Source of the DNA: Desulfobacter latus
Lineage (GTDB): Bacteria; Desulfobacterota; Desulfobacteria; Desulfobacterales; Desulfobacteraceae
Assembly (NCBI RefSeq): GCF_013389365.1
Contig: NZ_JACADJ010000024.1
Span: 1-52,191, forward strand
Direction: 5' to 3'
DNA length: 52,191 nucleotides
In this document: positions 8,493 through 18,158 of the stretch, piece by piece
How positions within the stretch are numbered: the stretch's first letter is position 1
How the letters are laid out: each line of letters begins with the position of its first letter
Made by a program: the position numbers and the translations under genes
Notes under the pieces: generated by a model
The model's database searches: none
Seen by the model: only the letters and a program-made list of their open reading frames with translations
What the model was told of the DNA's origin: nothing

Positions 8493-9563
8493 TCATCCGT
8501 TCCTGACCCACCGGTAAATGCCACGGGAAACCCGTTCCAGTTTGCCCTGATTCACCAGGCGGAACAGGGTATTTCTGACCTTCTGGGGATCCATGTCTGA
8601 TTTTTCAATGACTTCGGCCACTGATGTGGGGGTTTTTGTCCGGCGTTTGAACAGGGTTTCAATGCCGGCGGCATCCGTGATTTTCCTTGATGATTTTCCG
8701 GACACGTTCTTAGGAGGCGGCCCGGTTGCAGCAGTGGTTTCCGGGGTGGTCTTTTTTTTCCGTCCAGGTTTCCGGGCCGGCTGTTTCAATGCCGGTGGCA
8801 ATTTTTTCCCGCCGGACGAATCAAGCTGGTCTTCATCACCCAGATCAATGCCGAACAATTGGGATAAGCCGTCATCATCTTCAATGATCCGGGAAGATTT
8901 CTTTTTAGAGCGACTCAGCAGCTCTTTTTTACTTTCCCTGACGGTTTCAGAGATGAGGTCGTTCACATCTGCTTTTCTCAGGACAAAAAATAACGAGGGG
9001 TTCTGGTCCAGCCTGGCGCCTACCCCGTACAGCACCGCCGCCACATGCTTGCACATGACGGCCCAGTCCGGGCAGGAACAGTCCAGATGGATCTCTTTGG
9101 GTGATGGGAACAGGCCTTTGCCTTTCTCGGTGAACACCGTTTCAAGGTCTTTGGGGAATTTTCCGGTCATTAGCTTTTTAAGACTGTCCATGTTGCCTTT
9201 ACACCGGGTTTTAATTTTTTCCCAATGGGTTTTGGGAATGGGATCAATCTCGATGGTGACCTTGTAGGGGCGTGAACCGCTGCCCGACACCAGACCCGTG
9301 ACTTTTCCCGGATGAATCTTAAGATCCAGCACAGCCATGTGCCGGACGTAACTTCGTCCTCTGCCGATGCGGTTGGCGTAATCCGCGTACTGTTCAAGAT
9401 TTTGGTTCCACGCTTTACCCCACCAGGTTTTGGCAAGGCTTTTGCCTTCAATGATAATGGGCTGAATATTCGGGTCTTTTTTTCTCAGGGCCTTGAGCTT
9501 TTTTTCCGCCTTTGCCCGTTTCGCTGCCACACTTACATATTTTGGATATCCGTATCCAGACAT
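8493..9563 (-). CDS. SWIM zinc-finger protein
   Basis: The 356-residue protein carries a SWIM zinc finger at about residues 160-178, seen as CSCPDWAVMCKHVAAVLYG with the CxC...CxH ligands intact. The conserved N-terminal region includes AKTWWGKAWNQNLEQYADY and GRSYVRHMAVLDL. A Lys/Ser/Pro-rich linker (about 225-300) leads to a C-terminal winged-helix-like segment (VRNTLFRLVNQGKLERVSRGIYRW). SWIM fingers bind DNA or protein. The gene lies 24 bp after a SNF2 helicase gene on the same strand, and such pairs are common in bacteria, so the two products probably act together on DNA. The exact role is unknown. Confidence 0.88.
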   Translation of the reverse strand: MSGYGYPKYVSVAAKRAKAEKKLKALRKKDPNIQPIIIEGKSLAKTWWGKAWNQNLEQYADYANRIGRGRSYVRHMAVLDLKIHPGKVTGLVSGSGSRPYKVTIEIDPIPKTHWEKIKTRCKGNMDSLKKLMTGKFPKDLETVFTEKGKGLFPSPKEIHLDCSCPDWAVMCKHVAAVLYGVGARLDQNPSLFFVLRKADVNDLISETVRESKKELLSRSKKKSSRIIEDDDGLSQLFGIDLGDEDQLDSSGGKKLPPALKQPARKPGRKKKTTPETTAATGPPPKNVSGKSSRKITDAAGIETLFKRRTKTPTSVAEVIEKSDMDPQKVRNTLFRLVNQGKLERVSRGIYRWVRNG

Positions 9564-9587
9564 ATAGTTACTTTCCCGTCAGGAATC

Positions 9588-12293
9588 TTAGTCCGGCAAG
9601 GAGAGCCGGAACAGATCCATGAGTTTTTTGTCATCCATTTCCGTCACCAGGGCCTCACCGGACGGGGCCACCACCTGGTCCGCCAGGTCCTGCTTTTCAC
9701 TGATCATTGTATCAATTTTTTCCTCAATGGTGCCCCGGGTCACAAATTTGTGAACCAGAACCTTCCTGGTCTGGCCGATGCGGAAGGCCCTGTCCGTGGC
9801 CTGGTTCTCCACAGCCGGGTTCCACCACCGGTCAAAATGGACCACATGATTGGCCCGGGTCAGATTCAACCCCACGCCGCCCGCCTTAAGGGACAATACC
9901 ATAAACGGGCAATAGATTTCATCCTGAAATGTCTGGATCAGTTTTTTTCTTTTGGCCACGGAAACACTGCCGTGCAGCACGATGCCGGGATGGTTGAAAA
10001 TAGTTTCAAGAAATCTCTGTAAAGGCCCTGTCATTTCCTTGAACTGGGTGAAGACCAGGACCCGCTCCCTTTTTTCATAAATGGTTTCGCATATTCGGCC
10101 CAACTGCTGGAATTTGCCGCTGTGGACGGCTTTGAAATCCCCGGACCCCGTGAGCTGGTCCGGGTGGTTGCACAATTGCTTGAACCGCATGAGTGACGAC
10201 AGGACCAGCCCTTTTCGCTGTATCCCTTCTGTGTTTTCTATGTTGTCCGCCAGATCTTTAACCGCTTTTTTATACAGCAGGATCTGTTTGGGACTCAAGT
10301 CTGAAAAGACTTTCATTTCCACCTTGTCCGGCAGATCCGAGATCACGGATTTGTCGGTTTTCAGGCGGCGCAAGATATAAGGAGAAACCAGCTGCCGGAG
10401 CCCGGCATAGCCTTTGGGATTATCTTTGAGGCCCTTGGCAAAATTTGAAAATTCTTTTTTATTGCCCAGGAGTCCGGGATTTAAAAAATCAAATAAAGAC
10501 CACAGATCCGACAGACGGTTTTCCACCGGGGTTCCTGTCATGGCGATCCGGTGAGTACAGGGCAGTGCCTTTACGGCCCGGGTCTGCTGGGTGCCGGGAT
10601 TTTTAATGGCCTGGGCTTCGTCCAGGATCAGGCAATGCCACTGATATTTTTCCAGCCACGGGTATTTCTTGACCAGGGTGTAGCTGGTGATGACCAGGTC
10701 CAGCCGGTCCAGTTGGGATTTGGGCAGTTTGAGATCTTTGGCCTTTGCCTTTTTCCTGCCCTCCCCAGAGGCGCTTGACCCGTTAAACCCCGGGTGGGCC
10801 ACATAGGTTTTCAGTGCAGGGAAAAAGGTATTGATTTCACTTTCCCAGTTGGAGATCAGGGATGCCGGCACCACCAGGAGACTGGCCGGGGGCTTGTTCT
10901 TTTTGGGAAAGGTGGAAAGCAGGGCAAGGATCTGTATGGTCTTGCCAAGCCCCATATCGTCGGCCAGGCAGGCCCCAAGCCGGTGGGTATTTAAAAAATT
11001 CAGCCAGTTCAGCCCCGTTGACTGGTACGTTCTTAATTCTGCTTTAAAGCCCGGGGCCGGCAGAACGGGTTCCACCTTTTCCGGTGCCTGCATTTTTTTC
11101 AGGACAGAGGCAAGCCAGGCGCCGTTGGAGACGCTGACCTCGACACCGGGATCAATGCCGTCCAGTAACCTGTCCGGGTTCAGCCGGGCCCGCATTGCAT
11201 CGCCCAGGGTCATGTCATGGCCGGCCAGGTCTTCAATGCGGTGACAGGTGTCCAGGGCTTTTTTTAATTTTTCAGGGTCCACGGCGACCCATTTGTTTTT
11301 AATAAAGGCAAGGCCCCGGCTTTCTTCCAGGATTGTTTTGATCTCCTCCGGGGTAAATTCCAGATCTCCGATGGCGATGCCCGGTTTGAAATCCAGGATA
11401 GCATCCAATCCGGTCAGGGAGGGTTTCTGGTCCCCCAGGGAAATATTCACCCGGGTTTGGGCGGCACTTTGTTTCCACCAGTCCGGAATCCGGCAGATCA
11501 CTCCAGAGGCCTCATAATCGGGAATTTCCTTTAAAAACTGAAACGCGTCATCCTCATCCCAGGCCAGGGGATGGAACAACTCTCCGGATTCAATGAGATC
11601 CGCCACCAGCGCGCTGCTTTCCCCGGCCTTATGCACCGTGGACAACAGGGTGAGAAGGGCATTATCGTCGTGGGTCTTAATGGCATGTTTCAGGGGCAGA
11701 TGCTTGGGTTTACCGTTGGCCCCTATCCCGGTGGAATAGGTGGCCATGAAGGCAAAGGGCTGGGCCTGGTTTTTATTTTCAACCAAATGAAAAAAAACCC
11801 TGCCAGCCGGATGGAGATCCGGATTTTGCGTGCGCAGATACTCACTGACGCGCCCCTCAAAGGCGGTGATTTCGCCGGCAAAAGATGCATTGAATCCCTG
11901 CCAGAGCCCCTGGAGCATCTCCCGGGTGACATATTCGGCACCGGCCATCATGGGGCGAGCCGACATGAATTCGGCAATGGTGCCAAAAGGGCTCGCCACC
12001 ACGGCGCCATGCCGGAGGGTTTCAAGTTCCGGCATTTTTAAAAGTGTCTCAACAAAGCACCGGGAAAAGCGGATAAAATAATCCAGGGACGGAGAAAGTT
12101 GCGTCGGGATCTCCTTGAACCCCGCATGATACAGCCATGATTTTGCCCGGGAGGAAAAATCATCATAAATCTCTTTCCACACCCTGGATTGTTCCGGCGG
12201 GATTTTACGTTGTGTATCTTCCCACTCAAGGCTCAGTGTCTGATCCGGCATCACCGATACTGCCAGCACCTGTTTGTTGTTCTTGTCCGTCAA
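9588..12293 (-). CDS. SNF2/RapA-family DEAD-like helicase (ATPase)
   Basis: A Swi2/Snf2-type double-stranded DNA translocase of about 901 residues. The N-terminal half contains a bacterial SNF2-associated domain (about 280-400, KPGIAIGDLEFTPEEI). The motor follows: Walker A in LADDMGLGKTIQ near residue 450, a DEAQ Walker B near 557, SNF2 motif MTGTPVENRLSDLWSLFDF, and helicase motif VI in ATDRAFRIGQTRKV. I chose TTG 12293, with GAGG 11 nt upstream, which starts just after the cimA stop. A longer frame opening at 12401 would overlap cimA by 92 bp and adds a non-conserved-looking leader. The gene may be transcribed through from the ilv operon, and its partner SWIM protein is next. Confidence 0.92.
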   Translation of the reverse strand: MTDKNNKQVLAVSVMPDQTLSLEWEDTQRKIPPEQSRVWKEIYDDFSSRAKSWLYHAGFKEIPTQLSPSLDYFIRFSRCFVETLLKMPELETLRHGAVVASPFGTIAEFMSARPMMAGAEYVTREMLQGLWQGFNASFAGEITAFEGRVSEYLRTQNPDLHPAGRVFFHLVENKNQAQPFAFMATYSTGIGANGKPKHLPLKHAIKTHDDNALLTLLSTVHKAGESSALVADLIESGELFHPLAWDEDDAFQFLKEIPDYEASGVICRIPDWWKQSAAQTRVNISLGDQKPSLTGLDAILDFKPGIAIGDLEFTPEEIKTILEESRGLAFIKNKWVAVDPEKLKKALDTCHRIEDLAGHDMTLGDAMRARLNPDRLLDGIDPGVEVSVSNGAWLASVLKKMQAPEKVEPVLPAPGFKAELRTYQSTGLNWLNFLNTHRLGACLADDMGLGKTIQILALLSTFPKKNKPPASLLVVPASLISNWESEINTFFPALKTYVAHPGFNGSSASGEGRKKAKAKDLKLPKSQLDRLDLVITSYTLVKKYPWLEKYQWHCLILDEAQAIKNPGTQQTRAVKALPCTHRIAMTGTPVENRLSDLWSLFDFLNPGLLGNKKEFSNFAKGLKDNPKGYAGLRQLVSPYILRRLKTDKSVISDLPDKVEMKVFSDLSPKQILLYKKAVKDLADNIENTEGIQRKGLVLSSLMRFKQLCNHPDQLTGSGDFKAVHSGKFQQLGRICETIYEKRERVLVFTQFKEMTGPLQRFLETIFNHPGIVLHGSVSVAKRKKLIQTFQDEIYCPFMVLSLKAGGVGLNLTRANHVVHFDRWWNPAVENQATDRAFRIGQTRKVLVHKFVTRGTIEEKIDTMISEKQDLADQVVAPSGEALVTEMDDKKLMDLFRLSLPD

Positions 12294-12309
12294 TATTACC
12301 ACAACCTCA

Positions 12310-13911
12310 TTATTTATTATTATGATCCAGCGCCAGTTTATACTGAAAACTGTCCGCCAGAGCCTGCCAGGATGCCTCAATGATATCTGCGGAAACACCA
12401 ACGGTTGAAAAGATATTGTCCGTATCCCGTGACTCGATCAACACCCTGACCCTTGAATCGGTCCCGTCGGATCCGTCAATGACGCGGACCTTGAAATCCA
12501 CCAGATGGAGATCCTTGACACCCGGATACATGGTCGTCAATGCTTTTCTCAGGGCATTATCAAGGGCGGATACCGGACCGTCGCCTTCGGCTGAGGTGAT
12601 TTCGGTTTCGTCCCCAACCCGGATTTTGATCATGGCATGGGAATAACAGGGGCGTTCCTTGTCCTTTTCAACCACCACCCTGAATGATTCCAGATCAAAA
12701 TGGGACTGGTACTGTTCGGTGAGTTTTTCCATGAGCAGCTTCAGGGACCCTTCTGCCGTATCAAACTCATATCCGTAATTTTCCATCTCCTTGATGTTGT
12801 TAACAATCAGCGATTTTTTGGTGTCGTCATTGCCCAGATCAACCCCAAGCTCCCTGGCCTTATACGCAATATTGCTTTTGCCGGACTGTTCGGATACCAG
12901 AACCCGGCGGCGGTTGCCCACAAGTTCCGGCGCCATGTGTTCATAGGCTCTGGGATTTTTCATGATGGCCGACACATGAACCCCGCCTTTATGCGTAAAC
13001 GCAGAGTGGCCCACAAACGGTCTGGCGGCGATGGGCTGCATATTGGCTGTCTCAGATACAAATCTGGATAAATTTTGTAACTTGGCCAGGTTCTCTTCAC
13101 TGATACACGCCCTGTGCATCTTGAGGGCCAGGATGGGGATAATCGCTGTGAGGTCCGCATTTCCGCAGCGTTCGCCATATCCGTTTATTGTCCCCTGCAC
13201 CATGGTCGCACCGGCATGCACCGCATTGATGGTGTTGGCCACAGCCATGGCACAGTCATTGTGCGTATGCACGCCGAAAATGACATCATCATAATCCTTG
13301 AAATGGGCAATAGTTGCCCGGGTGATGGTGTCAATATCACAGGGCAGAGAGCCGCCGTTGGTATCACAAAGCACCAGGCATCGGCTCCCCCCTTTCACAG
13401 CCGCTTCCAGGGTTTCCAAAGCAAAATCGGCATTGGCTTTATATCCGTCGTAATAATGTTCAGCATCATACAGCACTTCACGGCCCCGGGCCTTGAGGTA
13501 GGATATACTTTCGGTAATCATGGCCAGGTTTTCTTCCCGGGTATTATTCATAATGTCCATTACATGCAGATCCCAGGATTTGCCGAAAATCGTAACCACA
13601 GGCGCACCTGAATCAATCAGGGCTTTGATGTTGCCGTCTTGCTCGCATGTCGAATTTTGCCTTCTTGTGGATCCGAATGCGCAGATTCTGGCCTGTTTGA
13701 ACTGTTTGTCCCGGACCAGATCAAAAAACGCCTGGGCCCCCGGATTGGAGCCGGGCCAGCCCCCTTCAATGTAGTGAATCCCGGCATCATCCAGCCGCGT
13801 GGCGATTTTAAGCTTATCCTCAGGGGAAAAAAAAATATTCTCGCCCTGCATGCCGTCACGTAAGGTTGTGTCGTAAAGCAAGGCTTTTTTCTTTGCGTTT
13901 ACTGTAGTCAT
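12310..13911 (-). CDS. cimA: (R)-citramalate synthase
   Basis: Condenses pyruvate and acetyl-CoA to citramalate, the first step of the threonine-independent route to 2-ketobutyrate and isoleucine. The 533 residues have the catalytic TIM barrel (LYDTTLRDGMQGENIFFSPE, EGGWPGSNP, the metal-binding HTHND in FGVHTHNDCAMAVANTI) and a C-terminal LeuA-type regulatory domain (about 390-520) that usually binds isoleucine. 2-Isopropylmalate synthase is related, but the EGGWPGSNP motif and length favour CimA. The ATG overlaps the ilvN stop (ATGA), so it is translationally coupled inside the ilv operon, which fits an isoleucine role. Confidence 0.95.
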   Translation of the reverse strand: MTTVNAKKKALLYDTTLRDGMQGENIFFSPEDKLKIATRLDDAGIHYIEGGWPGSNPGAQAFFDLVRDKQFKQARICAFGSTRRQNSTCEQDGNIKALIDSGAPVVTIFGKSWDLHVMDIMNNTREENLAMITESISYLKARGREVLYDAEHYYDGYKANADFALETLEAAVKGGSRCLVLCDTNGGSLPCDIDTITRATIAHFKDYDDVIFGVHTHNDCAMAVANTINAVHAGATMVQGTINGYGERCGNADLTAIIPILALKMHRACISEENLAKLQNLSRFVSETANMQPIAARPFVGHSAFTHKGGVHVSAIMKNPRAYEHMAPELVGNRRRVLVSEQSGKSNIAYKARELGVDLGNDDTKKSLIVNNIKEMENYGYEFDTAEGSLKLLMEKLTEQYQSHFDLESFRVVVEKDKERPCYSHAMIKIRVGDETEITSAEGDGPVSALDNALRKALTTMYPGVKDLHLVDFKVRVIDGSDGTDSRVRVLIESRDTDNIFSTVGVSADIIEASWQALADSFQYKLALDHNNK

Positions 13912-14399
13912 TTTCCGGTCTCCCTGCCCAGGGCAATGGTGCCGGTGGAGGCAATTTCAATAATACCCATGGGCTTCATCAGCTCAACAAAGGCATTGAG
14001 TTTGCCCGAATCCCCCGACACTTCCACAATAAAGTGTGAACTGCCGACATCAACGATCCTGGATCTGAAAATATCAACGATACGCATAATTTCAGCCCGT
14101 TTGTCGGTTTTGGCATGGACCTTGACCAGGGCCAGCTCACGTTCCACATATGCTTTTTGGGTTAAATCATTCACTGTGATGACGTTGATCAGCTTATGCA
14201 ACTGCTTTTTGATCTGCTCAATGACGTGTGCGTCGCAGAAGGTGACCATGGTGACCACGGAGACGTGGGGATCGGCTGTTTTGGCCACACTTAAGGAATC
14301 AATGTTAAACCCGCGGCCGGAGAACAGCCCTGAAATCCGGGACAGCACCCCCGGCTCATTGTCCACAAGAATTGATAAAATATATCTGTTGGTTTCCAT
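13908..14399 (-). CDS. ilvN: Acetolactate synthase small (regulatory) subunit
   Basis: Regulatory subunit of acetohydroxyacid synthase, giving valine feedback inhibition. At 163 residues it is the normal length of the IlvH/IlvN class. The N-terminal ACT domain begins RYILSILVDNEPGVLSRISG and contains FSGRGFNIDSL; the second domain shows VDIFRSRIVDVG and PMGIIEIASTGTIALGR. AAGGAT lies 8 nt before the ATG. It sits 14 bp after ilvB and overlaps cimA by 4 bp. Confidence 0.96.
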   Translation of the reverse strand: METNRYILSILVDNEPGVLSRISGLFSGRGFNIDSLSVAKTADPHVSVVTMVTFCDAHVIEQIKKQLHKLINVITVNDLTQKAYVERELALVKVHAKTDKRAEIMRIVDIFRSRIVDVGSSHFIVEVSGDSGKLNAFVELMKPMGIIEIASTGTIALGRETGK

Positions 14400-14413
14400 A
14401 TCAATTATCCTTT

Positions 14414-16105
14414 TTAAACCAGAAGCATGTCAGTAATGGCCCCGCCGGCCGGAACCATGGGATAGACCGATTCTTCACGTTCTACAATAAATTCCATGAT
14501 CACCGTACCCGGCGTATTCAAGCCCGTTTCAAGGGTCTCGGTCACCTTGGCCGGATCATCGCACCTGAACCCCTTTGCCCCGTAAGCGTCGGCAAGTTTT
14601 ACAAAATCGGGCTGGGCCTCCATATTGGTGTCGGCATAAACTTTATCGTAGAAAAGTTCCTGCCACTGGCGCACCATGCCCAGATACCGGTTGTTTAAAA
14701 TAACGATTTTTACATCCAGTCGTTCAGCAACAGCTGTCATCAATTCCTGGGAGTTCATCTGGATCGACCCGTCGCCGGCCACACAGACAACGGTTTTGTC
14801 CGGTGCTGCGGCCTTGGCACCTATGGCTGCGGGAAGGCCAAACCCCATCACACCAAGACCACCGGATGTTATAAAATGATTGGGGGCTTCAAAATGATAA
14901 TACTGGGCCGTCCACATCTGGTTTTGTCCCACTTCTGTGGTAACAATGGCCTTGCCTTGGGTGATGTCATGCAGTTTTTTAACGACATATTGCGGTTTGA
15001 TGGTGTCAAAGGACTGTTCGTATTTTAAGGGGGTCAGCTGCTTCCACTCGTTGATGCGGTTCAACCATGCATCCCGGTCTGTCATAAGATTTTCGCGCGC
15101 TTCTTTTTCCATAAGCGCGGCAATATCCGCCAGAGCCATTTTACAGTCCCCTACAATGGGGCAGTCAACTTCAACGTTTTTGTGGATGGATGTGGGGTCA
15201 ATATCGATCTGGATAACTTTGGCGTCCGGGGCAAATTTTTCAAGGTTGCCGGTTACCCGGTCATCAAACCGGACCCCGGCTGCAAAAATCAGGTCGCTGT
15301 GGCCAATGCTCATGTTGGCCCGGTAGGTGCCGTGCATGCCCAGCATGCCCAGCCAATTCGGATCAGACCCGGGAAAGGCCCCAAGCCCCATCAGGGATGC
15401 GGTTACAGGAATATTGGTCAATTTGGCAATCCGGGTAAATTCTTTGCTTGCCCCGGATAAAATAACGCCGCCGCCGGCAAACATTACAGGGCGACGGGCC
15501 GCTTTGATCAGTTTTACAGCCCTTGTCATCTGCTTCTTATTCGGCTTGTAATTGGGTTTGTAGGTGTGCATTTTCACGGGTCCCGGCATCTGAAAATCAA
15601 TCATGGCCTGGACAATATCCTTGGGCAAATCCACCAGCACCGGACCGGGCCGGCCGGACCCGGCAATGAAAAAGGCTTCCTGGATAATTTCCGCAAGCTT
15701 GCTTGGGTCCTTGACCAGGTAGTTGTGTTTGGTGCAGGGACGGGTGATGCCGACAATGTCTACTTCCTGGAACGCATCGTTACCGATAAGACCTGTGGGT
15801 ACCTGGCCTGTAAAAACCACGATGGGTATGGAATCGCAATGGGCGGATGCAAGTCCTGTTACGGCATTGGTTGCACCGGGCCCCGAGGTGACAAGTGCCA
15901 CGCCCGTGGTTTGGCGCACCCGTGCATAGGCATCGGCCATGTGAACGGCCCCCTGCTCGTGGCGTACCAGAACGTGGCGCAGGTCATCGTGTTTAAGGAT
16001 TTCATCATGGATATCAATGGTGGCACCACCGGGATATCCGAAAATAGTGTTAACACCCTGTGCCTTTATCATCTTAATGAGGATTTGGGCCCCTGTCAGT
16101 TTCAT
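14414..16105 (-). CDS. ilvB: Acetolactate synthase large (catalytic) subunit
   Basis: Thiamine-diphosphate and FAD enzyme making acetolactate and 2-aceto-2-hydroxybutyrate for valine, leucine and isoleucine. It has 563 residues. The TPP-activating Glu stands in LVRHEQGAVHMADAYAR, the TPP motif is GDGSIQMNSQEL followed by NNRYLGMVRQWQ, and VTSGPGATNAVTGLA marks the N-terminal domain. GGAG precedes the ATG by 7 nt. The gene lies 14 bp after ilvD and 14 bp before ilvN. Confidence 0.97.
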   Translation of the reverse strand: MKLTGAQILIKMIKAQGVNTIFGYPGGATIDIHDEILKHDDLRHVLVRHEQGAVHMADAYARVRQTTGVALVTSGPGATNAVTGLASAHCDSIPIVVFTGQVPTGLIGNDAFQEVDIVGITRPCTKHNYLVKDPSKLAEIIQEAFFIAGSGRPGPVLVDLPKDIVQAMIDFQMPGPVKMHTYKPNYKPNKKQMTRAVKLIKAARRPVMFAGGGVILSGASKEFTRIAKLTNIPVTASLMGLGAFPGSDPNWLGMLGMHGTYRANMSIGHSDLIFAAGVRFDDRVTGNLEKFAPDAKVIQIDIDPTSIHKNVEVDCPIVGDCKMALADIAALMEKEARENLMTDRDAWLNRINEWKQLTPLKYEQSFDTIKPQYVVKKLHDITQGKAIVTTEVGQNQMWTAQYYHFEAPNHFITSGGLGVMGFGLPAAIGAKAAAPDKTVVCVAGDGSIQMNSQELMTAVAERLDVKIVILNNRYLGMVRQWQELFYDKVYADTNMEAQPDFVKLADAYGAKGFRCDDPAKVTETLETGLNTPGTVIMEFIVEREESVYPMVPAGGAITDMLLV

Positions 16106-16119
16106 TATCCGCTCCTTTA

Positions 16120-17790
16120 TTATTTAAATACGGCACCATTGCCGGCAGATGTAACCATCCTGGCATAACGGGCCATATAGCCTTTTTTGATTTTGGGCTC
16201 GGGTTTTTTCCAGTCTGCTTTCCGCTGGGCCAGTTCATCTTCGGGCACCAGCAGTTCAATGGTTTTGTTTGGAATATCAATGCGGATTTGATCACCTTCC
16301 TGGACAAGGGCAATCAGCCCCCCCTGGGCAGCTTCCGGAGATATATGGCCGATGCTGGCGCCTTTGGTGCCACCGGAAAACCGGCCGTCCGTGATCAGGG
16401 CACACCGGTCATCAAGCCCCATGCCTGCAATGGCGGATGTGGGGGTAAGCATTTCGCGCATGCCCGGCCCTCCGGCAGGTCCTTCGTACCGGATTACGAC
16501 AACATCACCCGGATTGATCTGCCGCGCCATAATTGCGGCGCTTGCATCTTCTTCGCAATCAAAGACCCTTGCAGGCCCCTGGTGGGTCATCATTTCCGGC
16601 AGAACCGCAGACTGCTTAACCACGCAGCCTTCGGGTGCAAGGTTGCCGAACAATACGGCTAGCCCGCCTTCTTTATGGTAGGGATCATTCACCGGCCGGA
16701 TGACATCCGGGTATTTTACCTGGATTTTTTCAAGGTTGTCTTTAATGGATTTGCCTGTGACCGTTACAAGACTTGTATCGATCATGTTGTTGTCACTCAG
16801 TTCCTTCATCACGGCCTGGATACCGCCGGCGACGTCAAGATCTTCGATATGGTCCTTTCCGCCGGGGCTCAGGGAGCATAAATGGGGGGTTTTTTTGCTG
16901 ACTTCATTAATCAACGCCAGGGGGATATCCACACCGGCTTCGGCAGCCACGGCTTTAAGATGAAGCACCGTGTTGGTGGAACAGCCCAGTGCCATATCCA
17001 CGGCCAGGGCATTCATAAACGCCTGTCGGGTCATGATTTTGTCCGGGGTAATATCGTGTACCACCAGATTCATGATCTGCATACCGGCCTGCTTGGCCAG
17101 GCGCAGCCGGCTGGACATGGGCGCTGGAATAGTGCCGTTGCCGGGCAGTCCCATGCCGATGGCTTCGGTGAGGCAGTTCATGGAATTGGCTGTGAACATG
17201 CCGGCACAGGAGCCGCAGGTGGGGCAGCCGGCATTTTCCATTTCCAACAGTTCTTCTTCGGTCATTTTGCCGCTTTGTACTGCCCCCACGGCTTCGAATA
17301 TGGTGACCAGATCAATTTTCTTTGACCGGTCATGGGGGTGACGTCCGGCCAGCATGGGGCCGCCGCTGACAAAAATGGACGGAATATTGAGCCGTGCCGC
17401 GGCCATGAGCATGCCGGGAACAATTTTATCGCAATTGGGCACCATGACAATACCGTCAAAGGGATGGGCCGTGGCCGTCACTTCAATGCTGTCGGCAATC
17501 AGTTCCCTTGATGCCAATGAATAGTGCATGCCGATATGATTCATGGCAACACCGTCACATACGCCGATGGTGGAAAATTCCATGGGGGTGCCGCCGGCCA
17601 TGGAGATACCGGCCTTGACGGCTTTGACAATGGCGTCTAAATGCATGTGTCCCGGAATCAGTTCATTGGCGGAATTGGCAATCCCGATCAAGGGGCGGTT
17701 AAGCTCTATATCGGTGTATCCCAGGGCTTTCAGCAGGCCCCGGTGGGGAGCCCTTGCCACGCCCTGTGTTGCAATGCGGCTTCTTTTCAT
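16120..17790 (-). CDS. ilvD: Dihydroxy-acid dehydratase
   Basis: Dehydrates dihydroxy acids to the 2-keto acids of valine and isoleucine, using an iron-sulfur cluster. Its 556 residues are the standard length. Cluster cysteines are visible in [11 protein letters not shown] and [18 protein letters not shown], and the conserved C-terminal [18 protein letters not shown] is intact. It is the first gene of the ilvD-ilvB-ilvN-cimA operon; GGAG lies 12 nt before the ATG, directly after the attenuator. ilvC is not in the window. Confidence 0.97.
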   Translation of the reverse strand: MKRSRIATQGVARAPHRGLLKALGYTDIELNRPLIGIANSANELIPGHMHLDAIVKAVKAGISMAGGTPMEFSTIGVCDGVAMNHIGMHYSLASRELIADSIEVTATAHPFDGIVMVPNCDKIVPGMLMAAARLNIPSIFVSGGPMLAGRHPHDRSKKIDLVTIFEAVGAVQSGKMTEEELLEMENAGCPTCGSCAGMFTANSMNCLTEAIGMGLPGNGTIPAPMSSRLRLAKQAGMQIMNLVVHDITPDKIMTRQAFMNALAVDMALGCSTNTVLHLKAVAAEAGVDIPLALINEVSKKTPHLCSLSPGGKDHIEDLDVAGGIQAVMKELSDNNMIDTSLVTVTGKSIKDNLEKIQVKYPDVIRPVNDPYHKEGGLAVLFGNLAPEGCVVKQSAVLPEMMTHQGPARVFDCEEDASAAIMARQINPGDVVVIRYEGPAGGPGMREMLTPTSAIAGMGLDDRCALITDGRFSGGTKGASIGHISPEAAQGGLIALVQEGDQIRIDIPNKTIELLVPEDELAQRKADWKKPEPKIKKGYMARYARMVTSAGNGAVFK

Positions 17791-17814
17791 TTTTTAACAA
17801 GTCTCCTAAAAAAC

Positions 17815-17860
17815 AAAAAAGCCGTTACCGCCCCCCTTCGGGGCTGGTAACGGCTTTTTC
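17815..17860 (-). terminator. ilv operon attenuator terminator
   Basis: Transcribed leftward, GCCGTTACC (17846-17854 side) pairs with GGTAACGGC (17821-17829 side) around a GC-rich inner stem, followed by TTTTTT. It lies between the leader peptide and ilvD. Its inner GCCCC (17840-17844) can instead pair with GGGGC (17888-17892) at the end of the leader peptide gene, giving an antiterminator. Confidence 0.88.
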
Positions 17861-17881
17861 TCATTAATCTTATTTAAGCCA

Positions 17882-17968
17882 CTAATCGCCCCTTCGCCAG
17901 GAGGTGACAATAATCACCTCCACGATAATAAGGACCACTAGGCTGTTAATAATATTTGTCTTTATCAT
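17882..17968 (-). CDS. ilvL: ilv operon leader peptide (attenuation)
   Basis: A 28-residue peptide, MIKTNIINSLVVLIIVEV followed by IIVTSWRRGD. Fourteen of the first 21 residues are Ile, Val or Leu. When these charged tRNAs are scarce the ribosome stalls here and transcription continues into ilvD; when they are plentiful the terminator at 17815-17860 forms. Inside the gene, GGAGGTGA/TCACCTCC (17900-17921) forms a pause-type hairpin. It is too short for routine gene finding. The ribosome site is weak (AAGAG). Confidence 0.88.
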   Translation of the reverse strand: MIKTNIINSLVVLIIVEVIIVTSWRRGD

Positions 17969-17996
17969 AATATTTTACTCTTAATTAAAAATATTA

Positions 17997-18023
17997 ATTA
18001 TATATAAAGAACTTTAATGTCAA
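17997..18023 (-). promoter_or_regulatory. ilv operon promoter
   Basis: On the minus strand a perfect TTGACA (18023-18018) and a perfect TATAAT (18002-17997) are separated by 15 bp, about 30 bp before the leader peptide start. The short spacer is the only deviation. Confidence 0.65.
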
Positions 18024-18092
18024 GAGAAAATAAGATCTTTATCAAATTAAATTCCCATGGCTTAGAGCCTGTGTCTGTTCAAAAATAAGGAT

Positions 18093-18122
18093 TTGACATT
18101 CAAACAGGCAGACAGTTATATT
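18093..18122 (+). promoter_or_regulatory. Promoter of the hybrid histidine kinase gene
   Basis: TTGACA (18093-18098), 17-18 bp, then TTATAT/TATATT (18116-18122), about 37 bp before the kinase start. It is divergent from the ilv promoter. Imperfect arms GCCTGT...ACAGGC flank the -35. Confidence 0.55.
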
Positions 18123-18158
18123 ATTTTTACATTTAAATCTTAATTGATAGAACGCTAC

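Noticed and set aside
12294-12401. Longer N-terminus for the SNF2 helicase
   Set aside because: It would overlap cimA by 92 bp; TTG 12293 has a GAGG site and begins just after the cimA stop.
15566-16168. 200-residue plus-strand frame opposite ilvB
   Set aside because: It is antisense to a gene with complete catalytic motifs; long shadow frames are expected there.
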